Assembly: GCF_019175285.1 (NCBI RefSeq)
Contig: NC_056527.1
Location: 111,610,389-111,674,388 of the forward strand
Length of the DNA: 64,000 nucleotides
Direction of reading: 5' to 3'
DNA from: Sceloporus undulatus
Taxonomy: Eukaryota; Chordata; Lepidosauria; Squamata; Phrynosomatidae
In this document: piece after piece, positions 35,207-46,500 of the stretch
Layout: the number at the start of each line of letters is the position of its first letter
Position numbering within the stretch: the stretch's first letter is position 1
The notes under the pieces: generated by a model
What the model was told of the DNA's origin: nothing
Database searches by the model: none
The model's input: only the letters and a program-made list of their open reading frames with translations
Made by a program: the position numbers and the translations under genes

Positions 35207-36061
35207 CTGCCATGGCTGCACTTTCAAATATTTCTCTCTATTTCTGATCCCATTTCTTTTTTGTTTGTCTCTCCATGAATATAAAGCATGTAGAGAATGT
35301 GCTACAACATAAACAGAATTGTAGATGCTGTAGCTCAGGCCAGATAGTCTTCTTTCAAACACAGTTCCAGGGAGGTGACTCAGGTTCTCCTTCCCAGTGC
35401 AGTTAACCCTTTTCACCCTATAAATGGCATTTGATGCTAATGAACAACGAAAAGCAGTGGTCCAAAACTGCTGGATGAAATATATTCTTGACTCATATGG
35501 ATTTATGGCCTCAAGAAAATCCTGAAATCCTGGCACTGTGTTTGTATGATGTGAGAAAGACAAGCTGCCATTGAGGGATCTTACTATGAATTTATTCCAA
35601 GGGAAAAGAGTTGTGACATCCCACTGAGAAGTTATGATCCAAACCCTCTCCATGGGATGCATATGAATAAATTCAAAATTTTCAAGAATTATTCGTAAGC
35701 CATCCATAGAGTGATAATTCCCATGGGCAATGAATACATTGAGTTTAGATAACCAGAGGATGTAAGCAATCCTCTCGAGGACATCAGGATGAACTATTGA
35801 TCTGAAGCTTCCCACAGTTGGAATCACCTCAGTCATTGCTAGGCAAATATTGCTCTGTGAGAGCTTTGGTTTCAGGGTTCGAAGAAACGTTTCTCCGTTG
35901 TCATCATCTGAAAGGAGAAGACCCACCCAGTTCCATCCAAAATGCTTCAGGAGCTGCACAATCCCTTCATACTGAAGCCTTTCATTTGGAATCATCCCGA
36001 AGAAGGAGGGGAAATGGGTTTTATCTCTCATGACAGGGTCATGAAAAGGGCCATAGGTGAG
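35207..36061 (-). CDS. V2R gene D exon 3 (Venus-flytrap core)
   Basis: 855 bp, 285 codons, open throughout, with standard acceptor (ttattag) and donor (gtaagt). It contains MRDKTHFPSFFGMIPNERLQ, HFGWNWVGLLLSDDDNG, a CTGKENLSHLPG stretch and a terminal VQPWQ. Compared with B, differences cluster after TEVIP (TVGSFRSIVHPDVLERI), a loop likely near the ligand cleft, while framework regions are almost identical. This is typical of V2R diversification. Confidence 0.95.
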
Positions 36062-36267
36062 CTAATAAAATCATAAAACATGTATTAAAAACCCTAAGAA
36101 ATGCATCCAACTCATCTGTATCCCCCAATAAATCACCAGAGAGGACTTTCCAATGAATAGAAAATGACGGAGAGGGTTCAACTTTATGATACAGCACATG
36201 ATTCCTATGCAGAAATTCCCAGGTTGATTCCTTGGCATTGTTGAGTAAGGGTTGAAAAGATACATCT

Positions 36268-36367
36268 NNNNNNNNNNNNNNNNNNNNNNNNNNNNNNNNN
36301 NNNNNNNNNNNNNNNNNNNNNNNNNNNNNNNNNNNNNNNNNNNNNNNNNNNNNNNNNNNNNNNNNNN
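36268..36367. other. Assembly gap (100 N) inside gene D intron 2
   Basis: The 144 bp before the gap (36124-36267) are repeated exactly after it (36368-36511). The contigs evidently overlap, so the second copy is artificial. Confidence 0.96.
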
Positions 36368-36578
36368 CCCCCAATAAATCACCAGAGAGGACTTTCCAAT
36401 GAATAGAAAATGACGGAGAGGGTTCAACTTTATGATACAGCACATGATTCCTATGCAGAAATTCCCAGGTTGATTCCTTGGCATTGTTGAGTAAGGGTTG
36501 AAAAGATACATCTCTGATCCCTTGAAAACCTGGTATTATTGATGGTAGAGCGAAGGTGAGGAATCTGTTACTCTCAAT

Positions 36579-36811
36579 GGCCTGTTACAGACTGCCAAAA
36601 TAAAGCTGCTTCGGATCTCTTTGGAAGTATGCTGTTTAAATGATGTATGCACCCTAAGAATCCGGAAGCTGCACCAAAGCTGCACTCCAATGCTTAGGAT
36701 TGGAATGTGGCTTTGGCACGACCTCCGGACTCTTAGGACCCATGCATCATTTAAATAGCATACTTCCAAAGAGACCTGAAGCAGCTTTATTTTGGCAGTC
36801 TGTAACAGGCC
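36579..36811. mobile_element. 233-bp near-palindromic MITE in gene D intron 2
   Basis: It starts GGCCTGTTACAGACTGCC and ends with the reverse complement. Arms of about 85 bp match over most of their length (AAAATAAAGCTGC; TTTGGAAGTATGC; ATTTAAA), leaving a loop of roughly 60 bp. The equivalent places in genes B (about 10325) and C (about 22215) lack it. Non-coding; the target duplication is not clear. Confidence 0.8.
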
Positions 36812-37470
36812 AGTGTCTCACCATTCAGACCCAGATAATATGACCAAGGGTTAGGGATGGTGGAAAATGTAATTGGACAATATCTAAAGGTTCCTCAACG
36901 CTGGTTTAGCAAAATTGAGCCACAAAAATTGGCAGTCTGACTTTATATAGGACAGCTGCCATTCTCAGTCATATTATAGCCAAAACCCATTTTGTGGGAG
37001 AGATTTCTGGGCTACAGAAGACTCTCAGGAGGGGGCTCTAACCAGATTGATACAGAAAAAGAAGATCTATTGTATTTGGTTTTGAAATATTGTGTAAGGG
37101 AAACATTGACTAAAGATAGCTAATCCTTTCTCATTGTATTGCATTGATGGAAAGTACCATTTAACATAAGAGAACTTATCTCACTTAACTGAGGGAAGTC
37201 TACCAAACATTGATAAGGGAAGGCAAGTGACACATGTATTGGCTTGACTGTTCTTATTCTGTACTAGAGAGACCCGTTGAATCAATAAGATGGACCAACA
37301 AGTTGACACTTCGTTCAGCTATTGATTCAATCAGTCCACTCTACTTGAAGAACAATTAAGAACTTGGTGGAACCAATACAATTCAAGGTATTATGTTTAA
37401 GTGAGTGAACTTTGTTTCCTACAGAGTAACCCTGTGTATCTGGAAGAATAAAATAGAAGAAAAAACATAC

Positions 37471-37755
37471 CTGTGGAATTTTGTATGTATTTAAGATGTT
37501 GGCCATTTGGATGGAGTTGTGGGAGGTGAGCCCACCAATGATGGCCATGAGCTTCTTCTCTCTCTTGCAGAGATAATTCAGAGGGTTGCTTGCCTTCTGA
37601 GGTTGAAACAATCAAGTGGCCCGAGAGGCTCTCGTGGATTAAAATCATTGTCTAAACCTGGGTATCCAAGTGTGTGTTGGGTAACACCTGTCATTGTTGT
37701 GATTTCATAAATGGCAAAAACAAAGCAAGGAATATGGTAGTTTTTTGGCATAAGA
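37471..37755 (-). pseudogene. V2R gene D exon 2, frameshifted
   Basis: 285 bp against 292 in gene B; splice sites are intact (ttacag, gtatgt). LMPKNYHI-like start, then CKREKKLMAIIGGLTS, HNSIQMANI and NTYKIPQ are recognisable in more than one frame. Net loss of 7 bp by several small indels. Confidence 0.85.
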
Positions 37756-38305
37756 CTGTAAAGAGAATTTCACTGTCTAATCTCATATTAGAGCAACGCA
37801 CACTTTATGCCAATGGGATTATGCATGAACTTCCACAAGTCATAGTTATTGGCCCTTCGGCCAGGATTCCATGCACATGTTCTGGTTTTCTTTTTGATTT
37901 GAGGGGTAGGTGAGGTTTAAACAATGGATGACAGTCTGCTCTAGGTTTTAATTTGAGCCTCAATGAACTACCCAATGTGCTGATCCCATTCCCAAAATAA
38001 TTCTGTATGTTAGACAGTCCTCTTAAATTCAATAAAACCTGGAGGAGATGCAACAGCCCTACTATGTCAGAACCCACGCCTGCTTCTTTGTGTGATAATT
38101 CTGATAGCAAACCGTAATGTGACTTATCCAAAGGTAAGTCACTTTTTTTAGAGTGCAATGATCTCCATTTGTAATGTGATCAGTTCTAGGTACTCTTAAA
38201 GATATAGCATGTGGAGCAAATTCAGAGAAGGCAATGAAGGCGATAAGAGGAATGAGGATGATACTCCAATGCAGTTCTTGTGGATGGGGATCTATCTACT
38301 ACTTG

Positions 38306-38505
38306 CTATTGTGTTGGAGCGTGGATATGCCATAAGTGTGTAAAGGCAATTCAGCATACATCATAGATACAAATTCACAATTATGACATCATATAGGATT
38401 AAAGAGTGAGGCAGAGCGTTGTTTGCTGTTGTATCCAGTGTGTTGTCAACTCTCTGTCAAGGAAAGATAAGGAATGAAGAAAATGAGTACTGATAAGAAA
38501 AACAT
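38306..38505 (-). pseudogene. V2R gene D exon 1, frameshifted
   Basis: It begins with an ATG and a signal-peptide-like MFFLSVLIFFIP, but the frame then runs into a stop. The downstream part corresponds to B exon 1 with several losses, and the donor lacks its gt. About 200 bp against 212. Confidence 0.75.
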
Positions 38506-39486
38506 ATTGTGCGCTTCCAAAGTTGAACTCATGAAACACTGACATTGTCGCACCATAGATGATAGCTAAATTGGTGGACTATAAGCTGAATCTGTTTTGG
38601 AAAGAAACCAGAGGAAATCACACCCTACAGAGGACGTGGGTAACCTATCAAAGAGCCAGATTCCAAACTTGTTTTTTAGTCCTACAGAGGAAATATCAAA
38701 GCTTCTTGCAGAGGAATTTCATCAGGGTTTGCATAGAAGTAGGTCCCCACGGAGTTGAAGGAGATTTTAGGCTCAGTAAAATGAGATACATCCTGAATTG
38801 AGTCTTTATAGATAAAGCATTGACATGGCACAAGCTACTAAGGGTTGTTTTTGTGATAGTCCTATAAACAGCCTCAGATTCCTTTGGGACTTCCACAAGA
38901 AACAGACGCAAACCATAGCTCTCCAGTTAATTGAGGGTGGAAAAGGTCTATCCTCAAAGGTTTTTAGCCCTTGAACATCGGAGAGAGCCAAGAAAACATG
39001 TTTACCTGATTTATTCTGACGTGTAATGTATAATAGTGCTCTTCACTTGGGGTGATGGAAGATGGGGTTTTTAAATTAAAGTTTTTTTAAAATGGTCTAC
39101 TCTAGAAAAAACCCATAAGCACTAGATTACTTACATATCATAATAACATTCCGAAAACAAATAAATAAAATATTTGTCTCATCTATATTTACTTCCTAGA
39201 TAGTGTTTAATCTTATATTTATTTTCACTAATCAAGTTTTCTTATCTAATGAACTCAAATCCAACAAAAGAGATTCAAACACAGCAGCAGATTCCCAGCA
39301 TTGGGCTAGATACTATTTTTCTCTTGACTTATTTTTACCCTACCAGTTTTACTAACCTACCTTTTCTATCTACCTTCCTCCTCGCTCTACCACTACCTAC
39401 CACCGCTTTTGAGAGAGAAGAGTGTATTTTTGTTTTATCTTTGATATTATTATAATTTTTCCCCTTTCCCACCAATTCGAGTATCT
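38506..39486. other. Upstream flank of gene D, no gene
   Basis: Up to about 39060 it is a degraded counterpart of the gene B upstream region (7140-7500 reversed). Beyond that it is A/T-rich and unassigned up to the gap. Confidence 0.6.
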
Positions 39487-39511
39487 NNNNNNNNNNNNNN
39501 NNNNNNNNNNN
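39487..39511. other. Assembly gap (25 N)
   Basis: Unlike the gap at 31568, no obvious duplicated flank is seen here. Confidence 0.95.
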
Positions 39512-39529
39512 CGACAGAGAAGAATCAAA

Positions 39530-39730
39530 GATAAAACCAAGAGTGTGGGCTTGCTGGACTGGTTGAATAGAAATGTTGTCCACAGAGACAGAAAAGGAGA
39601 GTTGAAGGGTGGGCTTAGGAGGAAAGACAAGAAGCACTGTCTTGGACATGATGAGTTTCAAATGCTGATGGCGCATCCACTGCGAGACAGCTGTGAGACA
39701 TGATGAAACTTGCTGTTGAAGCCTGATGAA
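39530..39730 (-). mobile_element. L2-clade LINE reverse-transcriptase fragment
   Basis: The minus-strand peptide QQVSSCLTAVSQWMRHQHLK, followed by MSKTVLLVF and AHTLGFIFDSSLS, matches the region just after the catalytic core of L2-clade reverse transcriptases. It is truncated on one side by the gap and on the other by a CR1 copy. Confidence 0.7.
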
Positions 39731-39754
39731 AATGAGGCTGTGTTGAATTTCATC

Positions 39755-40690
39755 AAAATGAAATTCAACACAGAGAAATGTAAGGTACTGCATTTAGGGC
39801 AAAAAATTGAAATGCACAGATATAGGATGGGAGACACCTGGCTGAACAAGACTACATGCGAAAGAGATCTAGGAGCCCAAGTAGACAACAAGTTGAACAT
39901 GAGTCAACAGTGCAATGCGGCAACTAAAAAGGCCAGTGCAATTCTAGGCTACATCAATAAAAGTATAGTGTCTAGATCAAGTGAAGTAATGGTGTCACTG
40001 TATCCTGCTCTGGTCCAGCCCCAACTGGAATACTGTGTCCAGTTCTGGGCACCACAATTAAAAAAGGATGTCGAGAAACTGGAGAATGTCCAAAGGAGGG
40101 CAACCAAAATGGTGAAGGGTCTAGAAACCATGCCCTTTGAGGAACGGCTTAGGGAGCTGGGGATGTTTAGCCTGGAGAAGAGAAGGTTAAAAGGTGATAT
40201 GATAGCCCTGTTTAAATATTTGAAGGGATGTCATATTGAGGAGGGAGCAAGCTTGTTTTCTGCTGCTCCAGAGACTGAAATGCGGAACAATGGATGCAAG
40301 CTCCAGGAAAAGAAATTCCACCTCAACATTAGGAGGAACTTCCTGACAGTAAGGGCTGTTCGACAGTGGAACAAACTCCCTCAGAGTGTAGTGGAAAGGA
40401 TGTCATATTGAGGAGGGAGCAAGCTTGTTTTCTGGTGCTCCAGAGACTAGGACTCAGAGCAATGAATGCAAGCTACAGGAGAAGAGATTCCGCCTCAACA
40501 TTAGGAAGAACTTCCTGACGGTAAGGGCTGTTTGACAGTGGAACAAACTTTCTCGGGGTGTAATGGAATCCCCTTCCTTGGAGGTCTTTAAACAGAGGCT
40601 GGATTGTCATCTGTCGGGGATGCTTTGATTGAGAGTTCCTGCATAGCAGGGGGTTCGACTGGATGGCCCTTGCAGTCTCTTCCAACTCTA
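39755..40690 (+). mobile_element. CR1 LINE 3' portion with internal duplication
   Basis: The C-terminus of ORF2 is open over about 200 codons ([78 protein letters not shown]). At about 40397 the sequence jumps back to the GGATGTCATATTGAGGAGG block and repeats about 165 bp before reaching the CR1 3' end (CTCTATGAATCTAAT). The two copies differ at many sites, so this may be two CR1 copies joined or template switching. Confidence 0.85.
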
Positions 40691-41108
40691 TGAATCTAAT
40701 AACTTTTAGTGTGTGTATTTGCTAATGGACATTAAAAAAAATTAAAAAAGAGGTTTCTCTTGAGACATTCAATGTTTTCTGCCTAATAAAGGGGTCTGTC
40801 GCCTTACAAAGTATGCAAAATCTTGGATCTGAGAAGACTTTTTGTGTGTGTGTGAATTGCTAATTGAATTGAAATTTGTGACTAACATTGTGATTTTTTA
40901 AAAAAATTATCCTGTATGATTTTAACACCTTTCCCTGATGAAGAAACTAGTAGAGCTTTGAAATCTTGCATCATGTATTTTGTTTGTTTTGGTTGACTGA
41001 ATAAAGATATCACTGTTTTGTGGATTTTGAATGTTACATTCAAATACAGTATTCAAAAATATAGCCTTGTTAGTCTGTACAATCAATATGTAGAGTGCTC
41101 TTTTAGCA

Positions 41109-41670
41109 CATAGAATCACACAATCCTAGAGTTTGTAGAGACTGCAAGGGCCATCCAGTCCAACCCCATTCTGCCATGCAGGAACTCTCAATCAAAGCAT
41201 CCCCAACAGATGGCCATCCAGCCTCTGTTTAAAGACTTCCAAGGAGTCAAGTGATGGGATGTTGTTTTAATGTGTTTTAACCATTCTGAAAGTACTTGAT
41301 TTTAGCATGGAATTTGTTTTAATTATGTAGTAATTTAATTCTATTTTAATGTACTATTTTTATCTGTTTTTCACCACATGGTGTTTTTTGGCGTTGTAAG
41401 CCACCCCAAGTCCCAGCCCTTGAGAAGGGTGGGATATAAATATAACAACAAGAATAACAACAATTTCCTGTAGCTTGCATCCATTGTTCCATGTTCTAGT
41501 GTCTGGAGCAGCAGAAAACAAGCTTGCTCCATCCTCAATGTGACACCCTTTCAAATACTTAAACATTGCTATCATAGCCATCTCTTCTCCAGGCTAAACA
41601 TACCCCACTCCCTAAGTCTTTCATCCTAAGGCATGGTTTCCAAGCCCTTCACCATTTTGGTGGCCCTCCT
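41109..41670 (-). mobile_element. CR1 LINE 3' fragment, interrupted
   Basis: Minus-strand CR1 3' end at 41109-41245 (GGCCATCCAGTCCAACCCC), then a foreign block, then more CR1 at 41464-41670 (TGTAGCTTGCATCCATTG, CAGGCTAAACAT). About 130 bp of CR1 expected between the halves are missing. Confidence 0.8.
41246..41463 (+). mobile_element. L2-type short element within the CR1
   Basis: About 218 bp ending TTGAGAAGGGTGGGATATAA and an AACAA-type tail. No target duplication is visible, and the host CR1 has a deletion at the join, so this is not a simple clean insertion. Confidence 0.65.
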
Positions 41671-41688
41671 AACTGAAAGAAAGAAGTT

Positions 41689-41807
41689 GGCAGCATGAGC
41701 TTTCGTAGACTTCAGTCTACGTCCTCAGATGCTTATGTTATGCATCTGAGGAACTAGACTGAAGGCTATGAGAGCTCATGCCGCCAACTTTTCCCCCCAG
41801 TAAGTCT
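41689..41807. repeat. Long hairpin (two about 49-bp inverted arms)
   Basis: Arm 1 starts AAGTTGGCAGCATGAGC and arm 2 reads back as AAGTTGGCGGCATGAGC. The arms agree at most positions with a short loop around TTATGTTAT. The arm motif (GAGCTTTCGTAGACT, CAGATGCAT) resembles a common reptile SINE-associated segment present twice head to head. Confidence 0.75.
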
Positions 41808-41911
41808 CAAAGGTGCTACATGATCTCTCTACATACATTCAAAAACAGTTATTCTAAAATACAAAAAACATCAAAAATCTAAAACACAGCATTTTAGATA
41901 AGGATGACAAA

Positions 41912-42359
41912 GGGCCTATTCACACAGACCTTTTTGCGTTGGAAGGAACTGGGAAGATTCGGTTTCCACCCCCACCCCCCAATCCCTCTAGAAGCAAGTG
42001 CTGACTATAAATCATGATATTTTAACCCTGAATGCCCTCTTGGAGAAAACGGGTTAAAGTGAAGGTGCCTTGCTGTCAATCAAATTTAGTTCCGCGTTAG
42101 TCATAGGTGACGTTTCCTGCACTCATTGGCCAATCGGAAGTGTGCTTCCCCCTCCTTTTATTAAAAAAAACAGGCACCGGTATGTGCACATTTTGTCAAA
42201 TTTAAAAACCTCCTCTGTGTGTGTGTGTGTGCGTGCGTGCTGTGGGGGTTTGGGTCAGTGCAGGTCATGGATCTTCCCTTAGCCCCATTTGCCCCAAAAT
42301 GTAATCTAATGCCATCTCTGCATCCTGCATCCTCTCTCCTTGCCAACCCAGAATGCATG

Positions 42360-42407
<48 letters not shown>

Positions 42408-43319
42408 TTCCTCACCTCAGAATGACAGAAATGCCATGCATCCATTGCTTTACCTCAGCTACCCCTGTATTCCTTACAGACGGTAGCAAAAACATTCTGT
42501 ACCAATTTGCCAAATTGGAAAGAGAAATGTTTTTAACATTTGCATAGGAAAAAAGCCTCTTGCAAATGCCTTTTGCAAAGTGCCTTTCTGCTGGAAGCGG
42601 AAATGGAAGGAAAAGGGAAACAGGCAGCTAGCAACATTCTATCTATCTGAAGCTAAAACCATGCACATACTTTGTCAAAAATAATTTAATTTTTTTTTAA
42701 AGTAGAGAAAGCTCCCTGGTTGGAGAGCAGAGTCTTGGTCCATTCGGTGCCCTCCCTCTGACCTGCCCTGAACCTCCTCCCACTCCGTTACCCCTATTGC
42801 CCTCCATGGCCCCCTTCTCTCCCCCGGCTCTTCATCCTCTTCCTCCTCCTGGTCCTCCTCCATCCCCCATTCTCCTGGCACCCTTTGACTCCTTCCTTCT
42901 CCTCCTGGTCCTGCTCCCAATTGCCCTTCATGGCCCTCTGCTTTCCCCTGGCTCTTTCATCCTCCTCCTGATCCTCCTCTGTCTCTTGGGACCCTTTGGC
43001 TTCCCCCTCCTCCTCCTCTTCCTCCTGCTTCACCCCGATGAAGGGGAGGGAATGCTCACCCTCTGACCTCCCTCTGACCTAAACCCCTCCCCTGAACTTG
43101 ACCTGATCATGATTGGGGGTAAGTTCATATTTGCCGAACCTGGGTTTTTGCAAAAGAGACGGCTTTCCCCCTGATTCTAAATGACCTGTGCTAAGGGGAA
43201 TTTGCTACGAAACGCTTGTGTATGCCTCGAAATGAATTGTGACAGATTTGGGGCCAATATGAACTTCACATGCAAGATGTGATTTCTAATCTGGAGTAAA
43301 AGGTAGTCTGAATGGCCCC
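41912..43319 (+). mobile_element. TIR element family X, copy 1 (1.41 kb)
   Basis: Ends are inverted: GGGCCTATTCACACAGAC at the left and, reversed, GGGGCCATTCAGACTACC at the right. Shared internal blocks with copies at 49787 and 62232 include AATTTAACCCTGAATGCC-type and TTGCTGTCAATCAAAT. The interior holds an AAT microsatellite (42359-42407) and a CCT-rich stretch (42770-43030) that produces long spurious frames on both strands. No transposase is visible. Confidence 0.75.
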
Positions 43320-43476
43320 TCAGTCTGTATTGTAAAGCACTGAGTTATTATAATACAGACCCCCTGTGTTTGGTCTGGAAACTTCATATTGTACAAATGA
43401 GAATGGCTATGTTGGACCAAGTTTATGGGAAACATATTCCTAGCTTCAAAATGCACACACTTGTTACTCGTCCATT
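43320..43476. other. Paralogous flank with empty MITE site
   Basis: It matches 5560-6025 downstream of gene A but lacks the 338-bp MITE. The join is near 43408-43412. Confidence 0.8.
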
Positions 43477-43501
43477 NNNNNNNNNNNNNNNNNNNNNNNN
43501 N
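43477..43501. other. Assembly gap (25 N)
   Basis: The contig to the left ends inside gene-A-like flank; the contig to the right begins in unrelated LINE sequence. Confidence 0.95.
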
Positions 43502-43549
43502 TACTACTAAGTCCAAAAAATCACCTTCCTTAGGGCATAAACCATACAT

Positions 43550-46500
43550 GTGGAAGAAGTTACCAAACCCCTCTTTGCGTTCTCAGCATTTGCCTTGCTA
43601 TTTTTATAGATTTTCCCCCAATCTACTGGAGTGAGATACCACCGCTGTCTCCTTTTCATTAGATTTTCTTTTCTATCTACACATGTTGAGAATTTAGCAT
43701 CTATTGCCCAAAGCCCTTTCCCACTTTTCCAATTCCAATTGTGTGCCCTTTATCTCTTGCCCCTTTATCATACTAGTGTTAATTTGTTTCACTTTCCAAT
43801 TCAATTTTAAAACACATATTATATTACCGGATAGTTCCCCTTCTTATCTTTTTTCTTTGATTATTTCACCTAAAACTGATGTCATCCATCCAATTCGGTT
43901 TGTTGTTTGTTGTTTGGTTTGTTGTTTATCTATTTAATCTTGCCAAAAGTGGCAATACGGGAAACACTGTAGTTTAATTCCCCTCTTTTCAAGTTTCCTC
44001 TTTGGATTTCATTACTCTTTCAGTCTGCTTCGTTTCAGAATTTCTTATAACTTATCCAAATTTTGATTTTAATCTTACGTTTCCCAACAAAAGTTCAGTT
44101 GTGACACCCAGGTCTGGTATTATTTCTTATTCCTTTACCTTGTAACTTTCCATTTTACTCTTAACAGTACCCCTCTACACAATATGATCTCAAATTGTTT
44201 GTTACATTCAATTTTCCCATACCCTAAGTAGGCATTGCCACCCATAAATTTTATTAAAACCCTCTAGATTTAGTAATTTTTTTCCTTTTCCTAGGCATAT
44301 CCAATCCATAAGCCAATCAACGATTGCATGCATGATAGTTATATTTTAAAATCTGGGAGGCCAAGTCCCCCACGTTCTTATCATCTGTTAAAGATTCCAA
44401 TTTATTATTGATGATTTTTTTACCCGTTCCCTATGAATTTAGTCAAGAAACTTTTCCAATGGTTAAAAGTGTTATTAATTAGTTACAATTGGTAAATTTT
44501 GACAAGAATAATATTTTGAGAGTAAACATTTTAATCATTGCTATTTTCCCGATAAAGATGTTTGTAAGTGAGACCAATTTCTAAGTCTTTTTTTTAATTT
44601 CTTGCCAATTTTCTTCTCATATTGTCAACAGATCGCTCTTTCTTTTTAGTAATGTATATTCCTAAATATTTGACCTTTTTTGCATCTGTCTTCCCCATTT
44701 CTTGTCATTGAATTGATCTTCTTCGACATATTACACGTAATTAAGCAGATTTTGTTTTGTTTAATCCTGACCCCAGTGCCTTTCCGAATTTGTTCTATAA
44801 TTTGAAATATTTTTCCGTTCCCTGCAGGGGTCCTCCATCACGATCACTTCAACTCCTCTGCTCAGCCATTGACTCTTAAATTCTTTACCTTTTAGTCGGA
44901 TTCCGTTTTATCCCGTTCTTTCTCATTATTGCCATGATAGTACTCTCTACACATTATAATAATAATGGTGATAAAGGACACCCTGCCTGGTTCCTTTTTC
45001 AATTTTACAGTGTTTCGTTTGGCTTCCATATAACATAAATTTTGCATTTTGTTCCTTATCTATTCTCTATCCATTTTAATCCCATTATACCTAATTCTAA
45101 TTTATACTATCATTCAATCATATATTGCCAATTAATATTATCAATGCCTTTTTTCTCTGCTATCCAGGAACAACAAAGCCACTTCTGAGCCAGGAATTTT
45201 TTATCGTTAGTATACAATTATATTCTCTTCTTGTTCTAATGTTAAATGTCTCTTTGGTTAGGAAGCCACTTTGGTCTTTCATTAACCCAATTCTGTACAA
45301 AAAATCAATCTTTTTGCTTTTAGCCTTGCTAGTAACTCATTGTAGTTCGAATTTTAAAAATGAAATAGGTCGATAATTGCAGGTCGGTAGATTTTGGTGT
45401 TCTTAGGTCTAAGTATTATATCGCTTTTCCATGATTTCTTATGTCTGCATCTTTGGATTCATTAAACAATTTATGGGGGGGTCAATAATTCTTACACAAA
45501 ATAGTTTATTAATAGATCATTATGTAGCCGTCCGGGCCGGGGGGATTTCCCTTTTTGCCTCTTTTAATTGGTATCCCTCATTTCTTGCTTGGTTAATTTC
45601 TCTATTTTAGTATTTCCTTAGCATCGCCTTTTATTTTTGTCCGATTACTTTTCCCAATATTTTTCAGTTTTTCTTTCTAGGTTCTCTACTTCCCTTCTTA
45701 GTCCTCTTGATAAGCTTCCTGTAAAATTTCTGAATAATTTCTTTATTTTAGTTTGATTGTGTGTAACCCAATTTCATCTTGTATTCTATGATCAGTTTCC
45801 CCCTCCTTATCTTCTTAACTTATATCTTTTTTTTTTGGGGCCGCTAGAAATTTCCCCACTTTGTTACCAAATTCGAAATACTTCGTTTGAGTATTTTACC
45901 TTTTTGAGGTTTTCTTCTGACAGTATTTGGTCTTTAATGTTTTGTACAAAAAACTTCTTTCTGGATTTTACCCATTTTGCGGTTTTTGTAATTCTAGCCA
46001 TTCTTTCTCCTGGATTTTCTCAGATATCCCGTAATTGTTTATTTTGCTCTTCTTTTTTCATTACTCTTTCCAGCAAGAATCCTCTAATTACCGTTTTGAC
46101 ATGTCGAAATTGTACATATGTAACATCCTCATCTAGTTTCCTTGAAAAAGAGATTTAAATTGTTCTTCTGTTTGCTTCATAATCATTCGTTCTTTATTAA
46201 ATATTTGTTCAGTCTCCATCTAATTACATCTTGGTATTTTGAATTTCTAAGTAAATTGGATTCTGGGTCTATATTTTATTATTTTAATTTCTGCTTTTAC
46301 ACATTTATCCACAAATCTTTTTAGATAAAAAACGCTATCAATCCTGGAAGCCAAATTGTTGGGGTTTGAGTTAAAAGGAAATCCTTACTTTTACCATGCA
46401 CATCCTCCAGGGGTCATTAACATTAAGCCTTTCCAATAATTCAAAAAAGGTTGAGGAAGTTTTCCTTGTTTATTTTACCATCAATTTTTTTAATGGGAAG

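Larger units (their letters stand above)
29288..38505 (-). other. V2R gene D, six-exon gene model
   Basis: In transcription order the exons are 38505-38306, 37755-37471, 36061-35207, 32536-32309, 30581-30457 and 30165-29288. Exons 3 and 4 are fully open and lie on contig 31593-36267. Exons 1-2 (contig 36368-39486) and 5-6 (contig ending 31567) carry many small indels. The gene therefore crosses two scaffold gaps, and its joined integrity is unproven. It could be one pseudogene, a mixture of two haplotypes, or a working gene with poor consensus at the ends. Exons 5-6 are the arm 2 counterpart of gene A, so D may be the inverted duplicate of A. Confidence 0.75.

Noticed and set aside
42675-43066. 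Opposed open frames rich in Pro/Leu (+) and Glu/Gly (-)
   Set aside because: They are produced by a CCT/AGG-rich stretch inside TIR element X; related stretches in the other copies are not conserved as protein.
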